Positions 11,341-23,423 of a stretch of DNA of 64,000 nt are shown piece after piece. The notes beneath the pieces are model-generated. The model was not told the DNA's origin. It saw only the letters and a list, made by a program, of their open reading frames with translations, and did no database searches. The position numbers and the translations under genes were made by a program. Source of the DNA: Liolophura sinensis (lineage: Eukaryota; Mollusca; Polyplacophora; Chitonida; Chitonidae); assembly GCF_032854445.1 (NCBI RefSeq), contig NC_088304.1, positions 18,823,850-18,887,849 on the forward strand. Direction: 5' to 3'. Every line of letters begins with the position of its first letter. The first letter of the stretch is position 1.

Positions 11341-14300
11341 ACTGTTCATGTAAATACTTAAATACTGTAGTAGTAAATCTCACGTCCCCCAGCACCATGT
11401 GACTTTAGTAGAATTACGTATAGCCAGATACCTTGTTGCCATGCACACACACAAACGCCAAAATGGACTCTCGCAATAAAGCCTTTTCTATGAGGAACAT
11501 CCCCATCAACTTTCAGAACCGATTTCGCAAACAAGCAAACAAGGACGCATAGGCCTATGTAATGGCTTGTTACATCACACAGTCAGTCAATCAACAGTTT
11601 GGCACTGAGTTCAGGGAGGCGTGATCGATTTTTTAAACCTCAAATATAATACAAATTTCGTTCGATTTCAGCAACCTTAATTGTCTGTCACCACTTCTCA
11701 TCAGACCTAATATATATATAAGACCGGCAGGATAGGAATATCTTGCATTCGATGAAATACGATGCAAATTTTTATAACAATCTACCACAGATGGAGTTAG
11801 ACAGATGGACGTATGCAATATAAAAGACTATAGCAGAGAGACTAGAGCAGGGACGACAGTGCGCCTGTCGCAAATAGTTGCAAATGCATGTATGGCTACA
11901 TGTTTTACCGGTGAAATCCGGCGTCATATATAGCAACGTACACGTCCCCTTGCACGATGGCTTAAGCAGGATTAGATACCAAAAAAATGCACTAATGTTC
12001 TTTGCTATTTATTAAGACCAAGACTTTTGTTTTGCTCTGAAGTGCTATTAATGTACCGCAGCGGATCCCGTCCTGACCACTAATCACGATTCTCTATCGA
12101 CTTAAGACCGGATCCTTTTGAATTATCTAGCGAGAGACGGAGATTGGCTTACTTAGGGTATTCCGGGTTCTCCGGGTACTCCGGTTTACTCCATCCACAA
12201 ACTCGACCACTATCGCACAAGTGAAAAAAAATCTATAGTCCCCAGGCGATTACAACACCAAAAATTAAGTAAATTGCTTAAATGGTTAAAGTTATGTTTA
12301 TTCATGTATATGTCTTTCCCATAATGGTGTAAATGTTAAAAGTGTCTTCATCCCGAATCCTCATTTAGCCACCACTGCATTTTTTCGCTTAATTGTCCTG
12401 AAGCCATAGTCCTATTTGGAGTGTTTAAGTTGCTACTATTTAACCATTTACATGTACAGTCAGATTAAAGCAAGAGGTAAACTGACAAAAGGTCGGATTT
12501 CACCAATTATGCTTGACCATTTGCCAACTGCAGGAATCACACTAGTCTATAGTGGTCGTCACTGCTCTGCATGGTTTTATACTTTGGAGCTCTCTTTTAA
12601 ATTATATTCGATATATAGGCTTTCATATACAATATACAATGCTCCAGATCCGATCGGGAGACTCCGGAAAGCAGTTGACTGTTTGTCTGGAACAACCATG
12701 CAACATCAATGTTAACACGTTATGTTATGTTAATGTACGATATTTCTGTTATTATATGTTCAGTGACGTAAGAAATATTCACATACCCAGGCAACAGCAC
12801 ATGTAGTGCATCAAATCCATGGCAAAGATAATTCCTCTTGACACGACATTCGAAAAAGAAAACAAATAGGCCTACAGATATGTATTAATTCAGTTATTTT
12901 AAGCTTACAGCGTGATGTACGATGATCTATTTTCCGGATCATTAAGACAAAATGTTTACTGATTTAAATGGTGAAATACAGCGCCCACTTACTACATGTC
13001 AGTTTTATACATGTATGTAAGTGCCTTATTTCTGCATTCTGTTCTTCTTTTTTTTCCATTGCAACAGTTTATAAGTTTATCTGTACCGGTTGTCATGGTT
13101 TGAGGGACCAGCAGCAGCAGGGCAATACTCCCACGACCTTGGATTAAAATAACTCCAAAGCGTTCCTACTCACAAGGCGTAAGTCAATAACCCCAAGTCC
13201 ATGTCAATGCCCTCGACTGATCGAAAGCGAGGCTATCCTACGTGACCTAATTTTATTCCTGGACCATGAATTAATAAAATAAAATTACGTCTCATTGACC
13301 AGTGCCGGCAAAAAGAAGAGCCGGTAGGGAACGCATGAGTGGCAACACATTGAAGTCAGAGTAAACGACTTCTTCGCCGCTGTAAAATAGCGTATTCGGC
13401 GCCCAGCCAAACCGTTCACTTGTGTTATTGAATAAGATACCAAATACTCTCGTTACCAGGCCACTGGCCTATGAGGCCACAGAGAGGGGCTATCTAGGAG
13501 GGCATTAACTCCTCTCATCATGAGTAGGCCTAAATGATCTGAGAAAATCAAAGTGAGTGATCATGGGTAAAACCAACCATCATTGATTTGAGGGCAAAAT
13601 CCGATGTTGTGAGACTTAACACGCTGGTGCACCAAAATTATGTGTTTGTAATATGAAACGTTCATAGGCCTACCACTAGCCAACATAATGCAAGCTTTGA
13701 TTTACATTCTCACGGATCACAGGACCGATACTTTGGATCACACTTGTGTCGCTCTACTCTAAATGAGCAGCTTACTAAATAAATCGAACGTGTTGTCAAG
13801 TTTGTTCACAGGTATTTCTCTCATGATATTACATTCTTAAAATTATACATAAAACAGAATTGTTTACATATATGACGTCACACTCAAACACCTCATCACA
13901 TGGTGATACTTCGATTTATATAATAGATATGGGGAAATCTGGTTATCATTGCAATCGCAGAAAAGCGCAACAAATCGTCAACTTTCCCCCTGTATATATT
14001 CACCAAAAATTAAAACTGCACTAGCTGGATTTGAAATGGGAACCCTGAAACAAAGTCGTATCTATTTTCATATAGTTCATATAGTGCATATAGGTAAAAT
14101 ATCGACTGCAGAAAACACAAAAATCCTCATCGCTGTGTCTATGAATCCACCAAAAATTGAACTCCCCACGCAAAAATTCTGGAGTTGTGGTCTAGATACG
14201 GATAGAAACGACATACAAAATCGCAATGCCCCTAAAATCGAACCTATAAAAAATGCCTCCCTTCGCCAGTGAGGCGTACCTGACAAAATTCCGGAATAAA

Positions 14301-14381
14301 CGGCCCTGACCAACTATAGCCAAAGTAGCCAGAGAGGGCCTTACTAAATGAGAATATAAATAAATCAAAACCAACTTTTGA

Positions 14382-14385
<4 letters not shown>
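11341..14385. other. Non-coding stretch, no supported gene
   Basis: I see no domain-bearing ORF. At 12150-12195 a short 'ccgggttctccgggtactcc' motif gives local repetition. ORFs at 12416-12806 and 13949-14272 have no recognisable features. Confidence 0.4.

Positions 14386-14449
<64 letters not shown>
14386..14449. repeat. (TA)n dinucleotide tract
   Basis: About 32 uninterrupted TA dinucleotides, ending about 40 bases before an assembly gap. Confidence 0.95.
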
Positions 14450-14452
<3 letters not shown>

Positions 14453-14491
14453 CTATACATACTATACACATAAAGTTGAACTCGACTCAGT

Positions 14492-14691
14492 NNNNNNNNN
14501 NNNNNNNNNNNNNNNNNNNNNNNNNNNNNNNNNNNNNNNNNNNNNNNNNNNNNNNNNNNNNNNNNNNNNNNNNNNNNNNNNNNNNNNNNNNNNNNNNNNN
14601 NNNNNNNNNNNNNNNNNNNNNNNNNNNNNNNNNNNNNNNNNNNNNNNNNNNNNNNNNNNNNNNNNNNNNNNNNNNNNNNNNNNNNNNNNNN
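14492..14691. other. Assembly gap (200 N)
   Basis: A run of exactly 200 N, which looks like a fixed-size placeholder, so the true length is unknown. ORFs crossing it are artefacts. Confidence 0.98.
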
Positions 14692-15222
14692 ATTTCGGAT
14701 TAGTCACAGCAGCATTTAATGGTGATAGGCCCTGTGTGCTGTCTTGAGACGTACGTCCCTTTTAACATTAGAGGCACATGTGCTTTTCTTTAGGCAATGT
14801 CTCCCTTATAAGAGTCGGTCACAATTTATAGGACTGCCTCACAGGAACACGATTAGCGAAGACACTTTCATACCAGGATGCAGTAGCTGCTCTAGTTAAT
14901 TTGCTAAATTTGCCGATTTTAAATCGGCTTTAAGTAAGTTTACATTGACATTGGGTTGAAAACCTTGTATTCTATTGAAATTTCTGCCAGGTACACATAA
15001 ATGTAAGTTCGGAATACTGTACGAGACATATAGCGCACTGTGTAGTGTTGTAATTCAGTAGACATTGCGATCTCTCTTATATATATTTTTAAGTTAAATG
15101 TCTGTAATCTTTTGATTACACGCTGCCGCAGTAAAAACTCCTCACCGTGACCGCTATTTACTGTCAAACTCCTCGCATTGAAAACTTTATAGCCATTGAT
15201 GACGCTGCGGTAGCCTCTTGGC
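14692..15222. other. Non-coding stretch
   Basis: Nothing supported was seen between the gap and the dispersed repeat at 15223. Confidence 0.4.
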
Positions 15223-15274
15223 CTCTTACAGCGCATGTACCGCTCTCTATGCACGCTTTCTTTACATCGCTGCC
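15223..15274 (+). repeat. Dispersed repeat, copy 1
   Basis: About 50 bp: 'ctcttacagcgcatgtaccg', CTCTCTATGC, 'tttacatcgctgcc'. It recurs inverted at 15513-15561 and directly at 31834-31880 with scattered differences. The family is unidentified. Confidence 0.6.
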
Positions 15275-15512
15275 AAAACTAGACAAAAAATTGACCTTTG
15301 AATTATGTATTACCCACACAGCCAGAATTAGCCTCGCCGATGTTGTTTCGGGTGTGTATACTTAATACAATGAGAATGCTTGTATATGCTTATCAAGTAG
15401 TAATAGAAAAAAAGACTGAGACGTCCGATCATTTGTATTTTCTGACATCACTTACTTCCTCATTATCGTGACCTCAGCCTTGTTCAACATTTCTGTAAAA
15501 TTTGCTAGGGAT

Positions 15513-15561
15513 GGCAGTGATGTAAAGCGAACGTAGAGATCGGCGCAGGCGCTGTAAGGAG
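15513..15561 (-). repeat. Dispersed repeat, inverted copy 2
   Basis: Read on the minus strand it gives 'ctccttacagcgcctgcgcc', then GATCTCTACGTTCG and 'ctttacatcactgcc', matching the copy at 15223. The two copies form an imperfect inverted pair about 240 bp apart, flanking AT-rich DNA. A GC-rich block with overlapping ORFs on both strands (15563-15787) adjoins it. Confidence 0.6.
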
Positions 15562-15789
15562 TATGAGCCGTAATCGCTCAGAAACCCGTCTGTCTCGCGT
15601 TGCTGGCTTTGACGCTCTGGGGCGCTTGATACAGTTTGCTGACCTAACTACGACACGTCGAAGCACCTGCCGAACTTGCGGGGGTGTTGGGGTGTTGGGG
15701 GTCATGTCACCAGGTGCAGTTAGCCCATATAACCGTCTAGTTAACCATCCAAATCGAGTGCTGTCTGTGACCCACACCAACAATTAACA

Positions 15790-16414
15790 TACGGGCACAA
15801 TCTCAGACACATATCCACGGATTATCCGTTTTATTTCGATGATCTCTCAACGTGCATTTTTTTTCACAAACTGCAGTATCCCAGTAAAGTCTTGTCATGT
15901 AGAACGAACACCATATGTGGTATGTTAATGTTGTGTCAAATGGGTCAGATCGAGGTACTAGCTATAGCCATGAGTTAGTACTGTTTTGGTATCCATCATG
16001 AGAGATTTTCCGCTGACACACGTGTTTTGCGTCATAGGAACTTTTAAACCCAAATCTCTGCTATATAGACCGATTTCCTTGCAGACCAGAAAATTCAGAA
16101 AATGTGGTTTGGTTTGGCATACTACAGATTGAGAATAAACGATAATAGAAAAGAATTAAAGCCCCCATTTCATAGGACAACGGCTGTCTATGCTTTCAGA
16201 TCTGACCAATCAAATGAAGAAATTATCCTATTCAAATTTTAAATCATTCGGCATGTGAAGTGAATTACCGAGAAACAAGGCAGAAGATAGGGTCAATCGT
16301 ATGTTAGGATTATATGTGGGCTCACGGCCTCATAGAGGAAGAGTCAAGGGAGATAAATCTTGCATCACTTGAGGTTGCATTGCTTACGTGGAATTCGCTC
16401 AACATTTCATAAAC
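15790..16414. other. Non-coding stretch
   Basis: I see nothing supported. It could hold a promoter if the ATG at 16415 is a true start. Confidence 0.35.
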
Positions 16415-16430
16415 ATGGCGACAGCTGCAG
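16415..16430 (+). CDS. Very tentative first coding exon
   Basis: A good start context (AAACATGG) is followed by five codons (Met-Ala-Thr-Ala-Ala) and a consensus donor CAG|GTGTGTG. This is the shape of a short first coding exon, but no downstream exon in the window can be joined to it. Such short matches also occur by chance. Confidence 0.15.
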
Positions 16431-16439
16431 GTGTGTGAA

Positions 16440-17970
16440 CTCATGAAACAAAACACTGGGTTTTGTTAAATGCTCACAGAAATGGTTCCATTGGCCTTTA
16501 CTTCCGGTTGTGCAGATATAAATAATCGTGGATTCGCCTTTTTTGGAGGCGAAATTAAACTGCCGAAGCAGCAATAGGATCATACTGTGACCGACATATC
16601 ACGTGCTCTGCAGTTCTGCGTTTTCACAAAGGGTTATCATTACGGTTTTTTTTTTGTATTGTTTTTTTTTTTACCATAACCATGCCATTAACCTGTGCTT
16701 GTTGTCATGGTAATGAAAATGACGCTTGTTGTTTACGGTATATGATTCATTTTTTACTGAATACACTGAATGCATGTTCTTTGCTTAATTTTGATCAAAT
16801 GAATTTTGCCATCCCTCAGTCGAAATCAAATTTGCAATTACCTAAATTGACGGTAATATTTACCTAAATTGACCTAAATATTTGAGCAAGCACGAACTAT
16901 AGTTCTGGCGTATGGGACCACGTATTGGTGGAGGTGTTTCACCTTCGAGTCCTTGCCAGTAATTCGTTTTCCACAGCATTCGGTGGTAAGCTCTGGAATG
17001 TTAATTTACTTTTAGGTGGACAGAAGATATGAAGTCTTTTGAAAACGGCACCCTAAATGGCCATAAGTACAATGCAGACTGACGGATTTTGTCGCGAATA
17101 AGTTTCACAAAACGCCATCTGTTCCAGGGACAGTTATCCGTAATACAACTTTTCGGCCCACATTTGTATACATGTACTATAAAGTAAAGTTTCCCACGTT
17201 ATGGAATTAAAATATTCGGAAATTTTACGAATTGTTATTACATAGCCTAATAACGATGAAGATACACAAATAACATGACGGCTTCCATCAAGTCTGAAGG
17301 TCAGAGCGTGACGACTGTGAGTTGTAAGAACCCTGTTGGCTCCGGCTTTCCAACGGTAAAAAATTGCTTCCTCATTTAGCACGAAGACGATTCAATATGT
17401 AGATCACATTAGATACCACTGAAGAGTTTCTCAGTAAGATTTAAGGAATAGTGTTTGAGTATAAAAACCAGTGAGATAAAGAACTATGTAATGATAGAAT
17501 TGAAAAGACATGAGATTGTTTATGTGTGTTTGTGTACTCTATTTTAGTGAGCAGCTAACAAAATTAATGTTTCACAGTGTAAGATAGCACAACCTCTGTG
17601 TTTACTTTAGTTCATTAACTGATTATTTACTTCTTTGGGATTTTAAGTCCTTTAATGATGTGTTTTCGAAAGTTACATTTTATAAGTTATAATTTATAGT
17701 ATTGCGCCTGACTCAAGGACCCGCTATTAAGAGTTTACAACATAACAACATTTATAGTTCTATGTGGTTGTAGCACAGAGAACAACAATACAAGTTATTA
17801 CCGTCATTGCTTTTGTGACCTTGTAGGTGACATGTATATGTGCTAAAATAAAAATTAATGAGTATCTTACCGTGACTTACAGGCATGGTACAAGGAAATC
17901 CGTTCCATATAGTGTCTTTAGAAAACAAATTCGGTTCCTTATTTTGAACAATAGCCATACAGGAAATTTC
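16440..17970. other. AT-rich non-coding stretch
   Basis: It has T-rich runs near 16645-16672. I see no supported gene or repeat. Confidence 0.4.
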
Positions 17971-17974
17971 TATA

Positions 17975-18480
17975 TTCACTTTTACAAGAAATTTGTTCCC
18001 CATATTGACCTTTACAAGAAATTTGTTCCTCATGTTGACCTTTACAAGAAATTTGTTCCTCATGTTGACCTATACAAGAAATTTGTTCCTCATGTTGACC
18101 TTTACAAGAAATTTGTTCTTCAAGTTGACCTTTACAAGAAATTTTGTTCCTCATGTTGACCTTTACAAGAAATTTTGTTCTTCATGTTGACCTTTACAAG
18201 AAATTTGTTCTTCATTTTGACCTTTACAAGAAATTTGTTCCTCGTGTTGACCTTTACAAGAAATTTGTTCCTCATGTTGACCTTTACAAGAAATTTGTGC
18301 TTCATGTTGACCTATACAAGAAATTTGTTCTTCATGTTGACCTTTACAAGAACTTTGTTCCTCATGTTGACCTCTACAAGAAATTTGTTCCTCATGTTGA
18401 CCTTTACAAGAAATTTGTTCCTCATGTTGACCTTTACAAGAAATTTGTTCTTCATATTGACTTTTACAAGAAAATTTATT
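17975..18480. repeat. 30-bp minisatellite, about 17 units
   Basis: The unit is 'tttacaagaaatttgttcct' plus 'catgttgacc' (30 bp), with one-base slips at two units. Because 30 is a multiple of three, repeated peptide frames such as DLYKKFVPHV on + and NMRNKFLVKV on - stay open. I regard these as by-products of the array. Confidence 0.95.
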
Positions 18481-18529
18481 GTGTACTTTATAGATACAAG
18501 AAAATTTGGTCTGCGGTTTTTAATTTGCA

Positions 18530-18675
18530 TTAATTATGTCACACATAATTATGTCATTATGAGTAATTATGTCAGACATAATGAGTAATTATGTCACACA
18601 TTTGTAAGTAATTATGTCACACATTTGTAAGTAATTATGTCACACATTTATAAGTAATTATGTCACACATTTATG
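18530..18675. repeat. ~23-bp tandem repeat following the 30-bp array
   Basis: About six units of 'agtaattatgtcacacattt' plus GTA or TAT, abutting the end of the 30-bp array. Confidence 0.85.
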
Positions 18676-18679
18676 AGAA

Positions 18680-19875
18680 ATGAAAAGAAAGATATTGTCT
18701 TGACGGAGGAGTCATATTTGATAATTGCAGATATGGATGAACCTGCGTGTTGCCTGTATTACACGTATTTTGTGATATGCAGAAGGAATCCAGTCGAAAT
18801 TACTGTACTAGTTATAACTATGAAAGGCAAAGAAATTCTTGCTTACATTTGATTTTTTATTTTGACTTGATTAATCTACCCAAGGAAAAGTGCAATACTC
18901 AACATAAGGGATTAGCTATTAAATAAAGATCGAAATAGAAGTTTACACTTTTCTGTAGAATGTCAGTTAAAATATAATAATGGCAAAGGAATACATTTCA
19001 GCACAAGTTATTTACATGATGAAGTCAGTGTATTCATGGTCATTTATATAGAAGTTACCAGATTTATGTGAAACTTGTATCGTCTATATACGTAAATGGC
19101 ACACTCAGCAATACATAAATGGCCCACCCTACACACGAATTGTATCAAAACCAACATGCATACTGAGCACCGTAGTTTGACACAAGAAGAATACAACTGG
19201 CCTATAGGTTTGGACAGGGTCTGATAAATGAATGATGTATCAGTTTATAAAATTAAAATAAACCAATTTTATAGAATTATAAGAATTAATTGTTATTGAA
19301 TGTCAAAAAGATCTTATCTAGCTTTTCTAAACTTTGTCGTGCCTTGCATCATGTTCAGATGAACTTGGTTAGACACCAAGATTTGCCCTATGAAATTGCT
19401 TCGGATGTATATTGAGTACAAAGTGGAAAACAGTTTTCGTTGAATTTCTTATTACTACAGTTACAATAAACATCGTAAAAAGGTATATAAGCTTTAAATG
19501 TCTTACACGCTATAGTCCTTTGTTTTAGGATAAATACTTAAATCTTTGCACTACTAAACATTGTACTAATTAGCAGGTAGTTTAATTATTACATTGGTCC
19601 CAAATAAGAACATGTCACGGATGAATAAATCAAAGAGCAGATTCAGATGCAATTGAAATTATATGCGTTGTAAGAATAGTGCAGATTGTTGGACCTGAGA
19701 GTTTGCAAGTTATGCGAACATTCAGTACATTCAGTTCCGGTAAGCAGGCGTTTTGTAGGACCAATTCTGCACGTTATGTTTGCAAAACCTCACATGTTTA
19801 TTTAATGTATTTGACCAAAAATTTTGTGTAAGACTAATTTACTCATGTTCATATTGTCTGATATTTTCTCTCTTA
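18680..19875. other. AT-rich non-coding stretch
   Basis: I see no gene or repeat between the two tandem arrays. Confidence 0.4.
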
Positions 19876-19877
19876 AA

Positions 19878-22398
19878 AAAGTGTTTTGAGGCTGGTTTAG
19901 AAGGTTGAATGATATCGTGCTGGAGAGCCATTGACATTGTAAAGGTGTTTTGAGACTGGTTTGGAAGCTTGCATGATATCGTGCTGGAGAACCACTGACA
20001 TTACAAAGGTGTGTTGAGGTTGGTTTGGAAGGTTGAATGATATCGTTCTGGAGAGGCATTGATATTAGAAAGGTGTTTTAAGGCTGGTTTGGAAGGTTGA
20101 ATGATGTGCTGGAGAGGCATTGACATTAGAAAGGTGTTTTAAGGCTGGTTTGGAAGGTTGAATGATGTGCTGGAGAGGCATTGGTATTAGACAGGTATTT
20201 TCAGGCTTGTTTCAAAGGTTGAATGATACCGTGCTGGACATTGGAAAGGAGTTTTGAGGCTGATTTGGAAGGTTGAATGATATCGTGCTGGACATTGGAA
20301 AGGAGTTTTGAGGCTGATTTGGAAGGTTGAATGATATCGTGCTGGAGAACCACTGACAGTTGAAAGGTGTGTTGAGGCTGGTTTGGAAGGTTGAATGATA
20401 TCGTGCTGGAGAACAATTGATATTATAAAAGTATGTTGAGGCTGGTTTAGAAGGTTGAATGATATCGTGCTGGAGGACCATTGATATTATAAAGGTGTGT
20501 TGAGGCTGGTTTGGAAGGTTGAATGATATCGTGCTGGAGAGGCATTGATATTAGAAAGGTGTTTTGAGACTGGTTTGGAAGGTTGAGTTATATCGTGCTG
20601 AAAGAGCCATTGACATTAGAAAGGTGTTTTAAGGCTGGTTTGGAATGTTCAATGATATCGTGCTGGAGAGGCATTGATATTAGACAGGTATTTTGAGGCT
20701 GGTTTGGAAGGTTGAATGATATCGTGCTGGACAGCCATTGACATTGGAAAGGTGTGTTGAGGTTGGTTTGGAAGGTTGAATGATATCGTGCTAGAGAACC
20801 ATTGACATTATAAAGGTGTGTTGAGGCTGGTTTGGAAAGTTGAATGATATCGTGCTGGAGAGGCATTGATATTATAAAGGTGTGTTGAAGTTGGTTTGGA
20901 AGGTTGAATGATATCGTGCTGGAGAGGCATTGACATTGGAAAGGTGTGTTGAGGTTGGTTTGGAAGGTTGAATGATATCGTGCTGGAGAGGCATTGATAT
21001 TATAAAGGTGTTTTGAGACTGGTTTGGAAGGTTGAATTATATTATTATATCGTGCTGGACATTGGAAAGGAGTTTTGAGGCTGATTTGGAAGGTTGAATG
21101 ATATCGTGCTAGAGAACCATTGACATTAGACAGGTGTGTCGAGGCTGGTTTGGAAGGTTGAATGATATCGTTCTGGAGAACAATTGATATTGTAAAGGTG
21201 TGTTGAGGTTGGTTTGGAAGGTTGAATGATATCGTTCTGGAGAACAATTGATATTGTAAAGGTGTGTTGAGGTTGGTTTGGAAGGTTGGGCGACATCGTG
21301 CAGGAAGAGCCATTGACATTAGAAAGGTGTTTTAAGGCTGGTTTGGAAGGTGCAATGATATCGTGCTGGAGAGGCATTCATATTAGACAGGTATTTTGAG
21401 GCTGGTTTGGAAGGTTGAATGATATCGTGCTGGACAGCCATTGACATTGGAAAGGTGTGTTGAGGTTGGTTTGGAAGGTTGAATGATATCGTGCTGGAGA
21501 GGCATTGATATTATAAAGGTGTGTTGAGGTTGGTTTGGAAGGTTGAATGATATCGTGCTGGAGAACAATTGATATTAGAAAGGTGTTTTGAGGCTTGTTT
21601 GGAAGGTTGAATGATATCGTGCTGGACAGCCGTTGACATTATAAAGGTGTGTTGAGGCTGGTTTGGAAGGTTGAATGATATCGTGCTGGAGAACAATTGA
21701 TATTGTAAAGGTGTGTTGAGGTTGGTTTGGAAAGTTGAATGATATCGTGCTGAAGAGGCATTGATATTAGAAAGGTGTTTTGAGGTTTGTTTTGAAAGGT
21801 TGAATGATATCGTGCTGGAAAGCCGTTGACATTATAAAGGTGTGTTGAGGTTGGTTTGGAAAGTTGAATGATATCGTGCTGAAGAGGCATTGATATTAGA
21901 AAGGTGTTTTAAGGCTGGTTTGGAAGGTGCAATGATATCGTGCTGGAGAGGCATTCATATTAGACAGGTATTTTGAGGCTGGTTTGGAAGGTTGAATGAT
22001 ATCGTGCTGGACAGCCATTGACATTGGAAAGGTGTGTTGAGGTTGGTTTGGAAGGTTGAATGATATCGTGCTGGAGAGGCATTGATATTATAAAGGTGTG
22101 TTGAGGTTGGTTTGGAAGGTTGAATGATATCGTGCTGGAGAACAATTGATATTAGAAAGGTGTTTTGAGGCTTGTTTGGAAGGTTGAATGATATCGTGCT
22201 GGACAGCCGTTGACATTATAAAGGTGTGTTGAGGCTGGTTTGGAAGGTTGAATGATATCGTGCTGGAGAACAATTGATATTGTAAAGGTGTGTTGAGGTT
22301 GGTTTGGAAAGTTGAATGATATCGTGCTGAAGAGGCATTGATATTAGAAAGGTGTTTTGAGGTTTGTTTTGAAAGGTTGAATGATATCGTGCTGGAAC
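19878..22398. repeat. 64-bp satellite-like array, about 39 units, with 577-bp higher-order duplication
   Basis: The unit is about 64 bp: 'aaaggtgtgttgaggctggt', 'ttggaaggttgaatgatatc' and GTGCTGGAGAGGCATTGATATTA. Most units carry a GATATC hexamer. Some units around 20215-20330 and 21040-21080 are shortened. The last ~500 bp (21897-22397) repeats 21320-21820 at a constant 577-bp offset, about nine units, with no differences noticed by eye. That implies a recent block duplication. The open frames within it (for example FSSTISFNLPNQPQHTF) follow from the repeat. Confidence 0.95.
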
Positions 22399-22399
22399 A

Positions 22400-22975
22400 A
22401 TGTGAACCTTAGAATCGAACATTATAACTTATGGCCTCTTAAAATGGACGACGTATCAAGATGCTAGAGGAAAAGGTCCTGTATACTGTTTCTTAGAGGC
22501 AACTATCCCTGGGTCATTATGATATAACTAAGCATTTATTGTTTTAATAATTTGTTTACGAATGTGGTTATACCGAATACTTGTAAATCGAATGAAATCG
22601 GCATGGTTTAGGTAAACTGTGACAGAAAATATGGGTCGACAAATCTGTCCTCGGCATGACGATATAATGCATCACAATCATTAAAACGTCATAATTTTGA
22701 GAGGTCTTTTAATTAATATAATATTAATAATATTAATATGAAGAATGTTCCAACTCCGTAAACCCAAATCCAAAACCAAACCCCAGGCAAATGTTCGACC
22801 GAAAGCAAAAGTAGAATTAAGCTTCATTCACAAACCCATATTTTTACATCCTCGAAAATCGAAAAAATATCTAGTCTACAATAAACACGTAGATGTTAAA
22901 ACTTTTCTGTCAAAAGTGTGATGACAGTATAATACATTTATGGTCCGCGTTCATACGTGGCCTTAGCGTACTCAC
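22400..22975. other. Non-coding stretch
   Basis: AT-rich, with a run of overlapping 'taatattaatat' words near 22715. No supported gene. Confidence 0.4.
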
Positions 22976-22978
22976 AGA

Positions 22979-23140
22979 GGTCTGTAGCCGTCGGTCCACT
23001 ATACGTTTCTTCTGAATTAATATTTATTACCCGATATGTTTGGTTTTTTTCTTTTTGCAGGTCTGTAGCCGTCGGTCCACTCTACGTTTCTTCTGAATTA
23101 ATATTTATTACCCGATATGTTTGGTTTTTTTCTTTTTGCA
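22979..23140 (+). repeat. 81-bp tandem duplication that includes a splice-acceptor-like tract
   Basis: Two copies, offset 81 bp, begin 'ggtctgtagccgtcggtcca' and end 'ttggtttttttctttttgca'. They differ at one position by eye (CTATACG against CTCTACG). Each ends in a long pyrimidine tract followed by CAG, the form of a 3' splice site, at 23060 and 23141. Confidence 0.85.
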
Positions 23141-23141
23141 G

Positions 23142-23423
23142 AATCCATCGGCTTTGGACAAATGACACACATAAGATAAGCCAGTGGGTAACACACTGTA
23201 CAGAGAAATCTGCCATGAAAGAGTATATCTGGTATGGACTCACCGGGCCACATACCATTTGGTTAGAAACTTCTAGGTCAGAAGTTTGTCGGGGATTTGG
23301 AAATTTTGTAATAGGCCCATCAGTCTGTATATTATAGACAGTTTTCGATCGTCTGTCCTCTCTTCCTCGCCCCACAACTTTCCGGACCAGGATGTAAAGC
23401 TTGCCTTGTGGAATCACCCATAG
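23142..23423 (+). other. Region upstream of the 451-codon ORF
   Basis: One frame after the second acceptor-like CAG is open to 23337 (…WVTHCTEKSAMKEYIWYG…) but ends in a stop before the main ORF. It may be an exon, UTR or intron; I cannot decide. Confidence 0.25.

Noticed and set aside
13949-14272. 107-codon + ORF
   Set aside because: The composition is partly protein-like, but there is no domain, splice signal or second copy. Minus-strand frames are open too.
14462-14707. ORFs of 75-81 codons
   Set aside because: They cross the 200-N gap and are artefacts.
15505-15787. Overlapping GC-rich ORFs of 92 (-) and 74 (+) codons
   Set aside because: Both strands are open because of local GC content. 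There is no motif, and the block adjoins a dispersed repeat.
17975-18480. CRISPR-like regular array
   Set aside because: The repeats are contiguous with no unique spacers, and the genome is eukaryotic.
17827-18588. ORFs encoding DLYKKFVPHV-like repeats
   Set aside because: This is the 30-bp minisatellite, with frames open on both strands.
19802-22422. Many minus-strand ORFs up to 243 codons with repeated TISFNLPNQPQ-like peptides
   Set aside because: They are by-products of the 64-bp array. Frame changes between units and the lack of a shared start argue against a gene.
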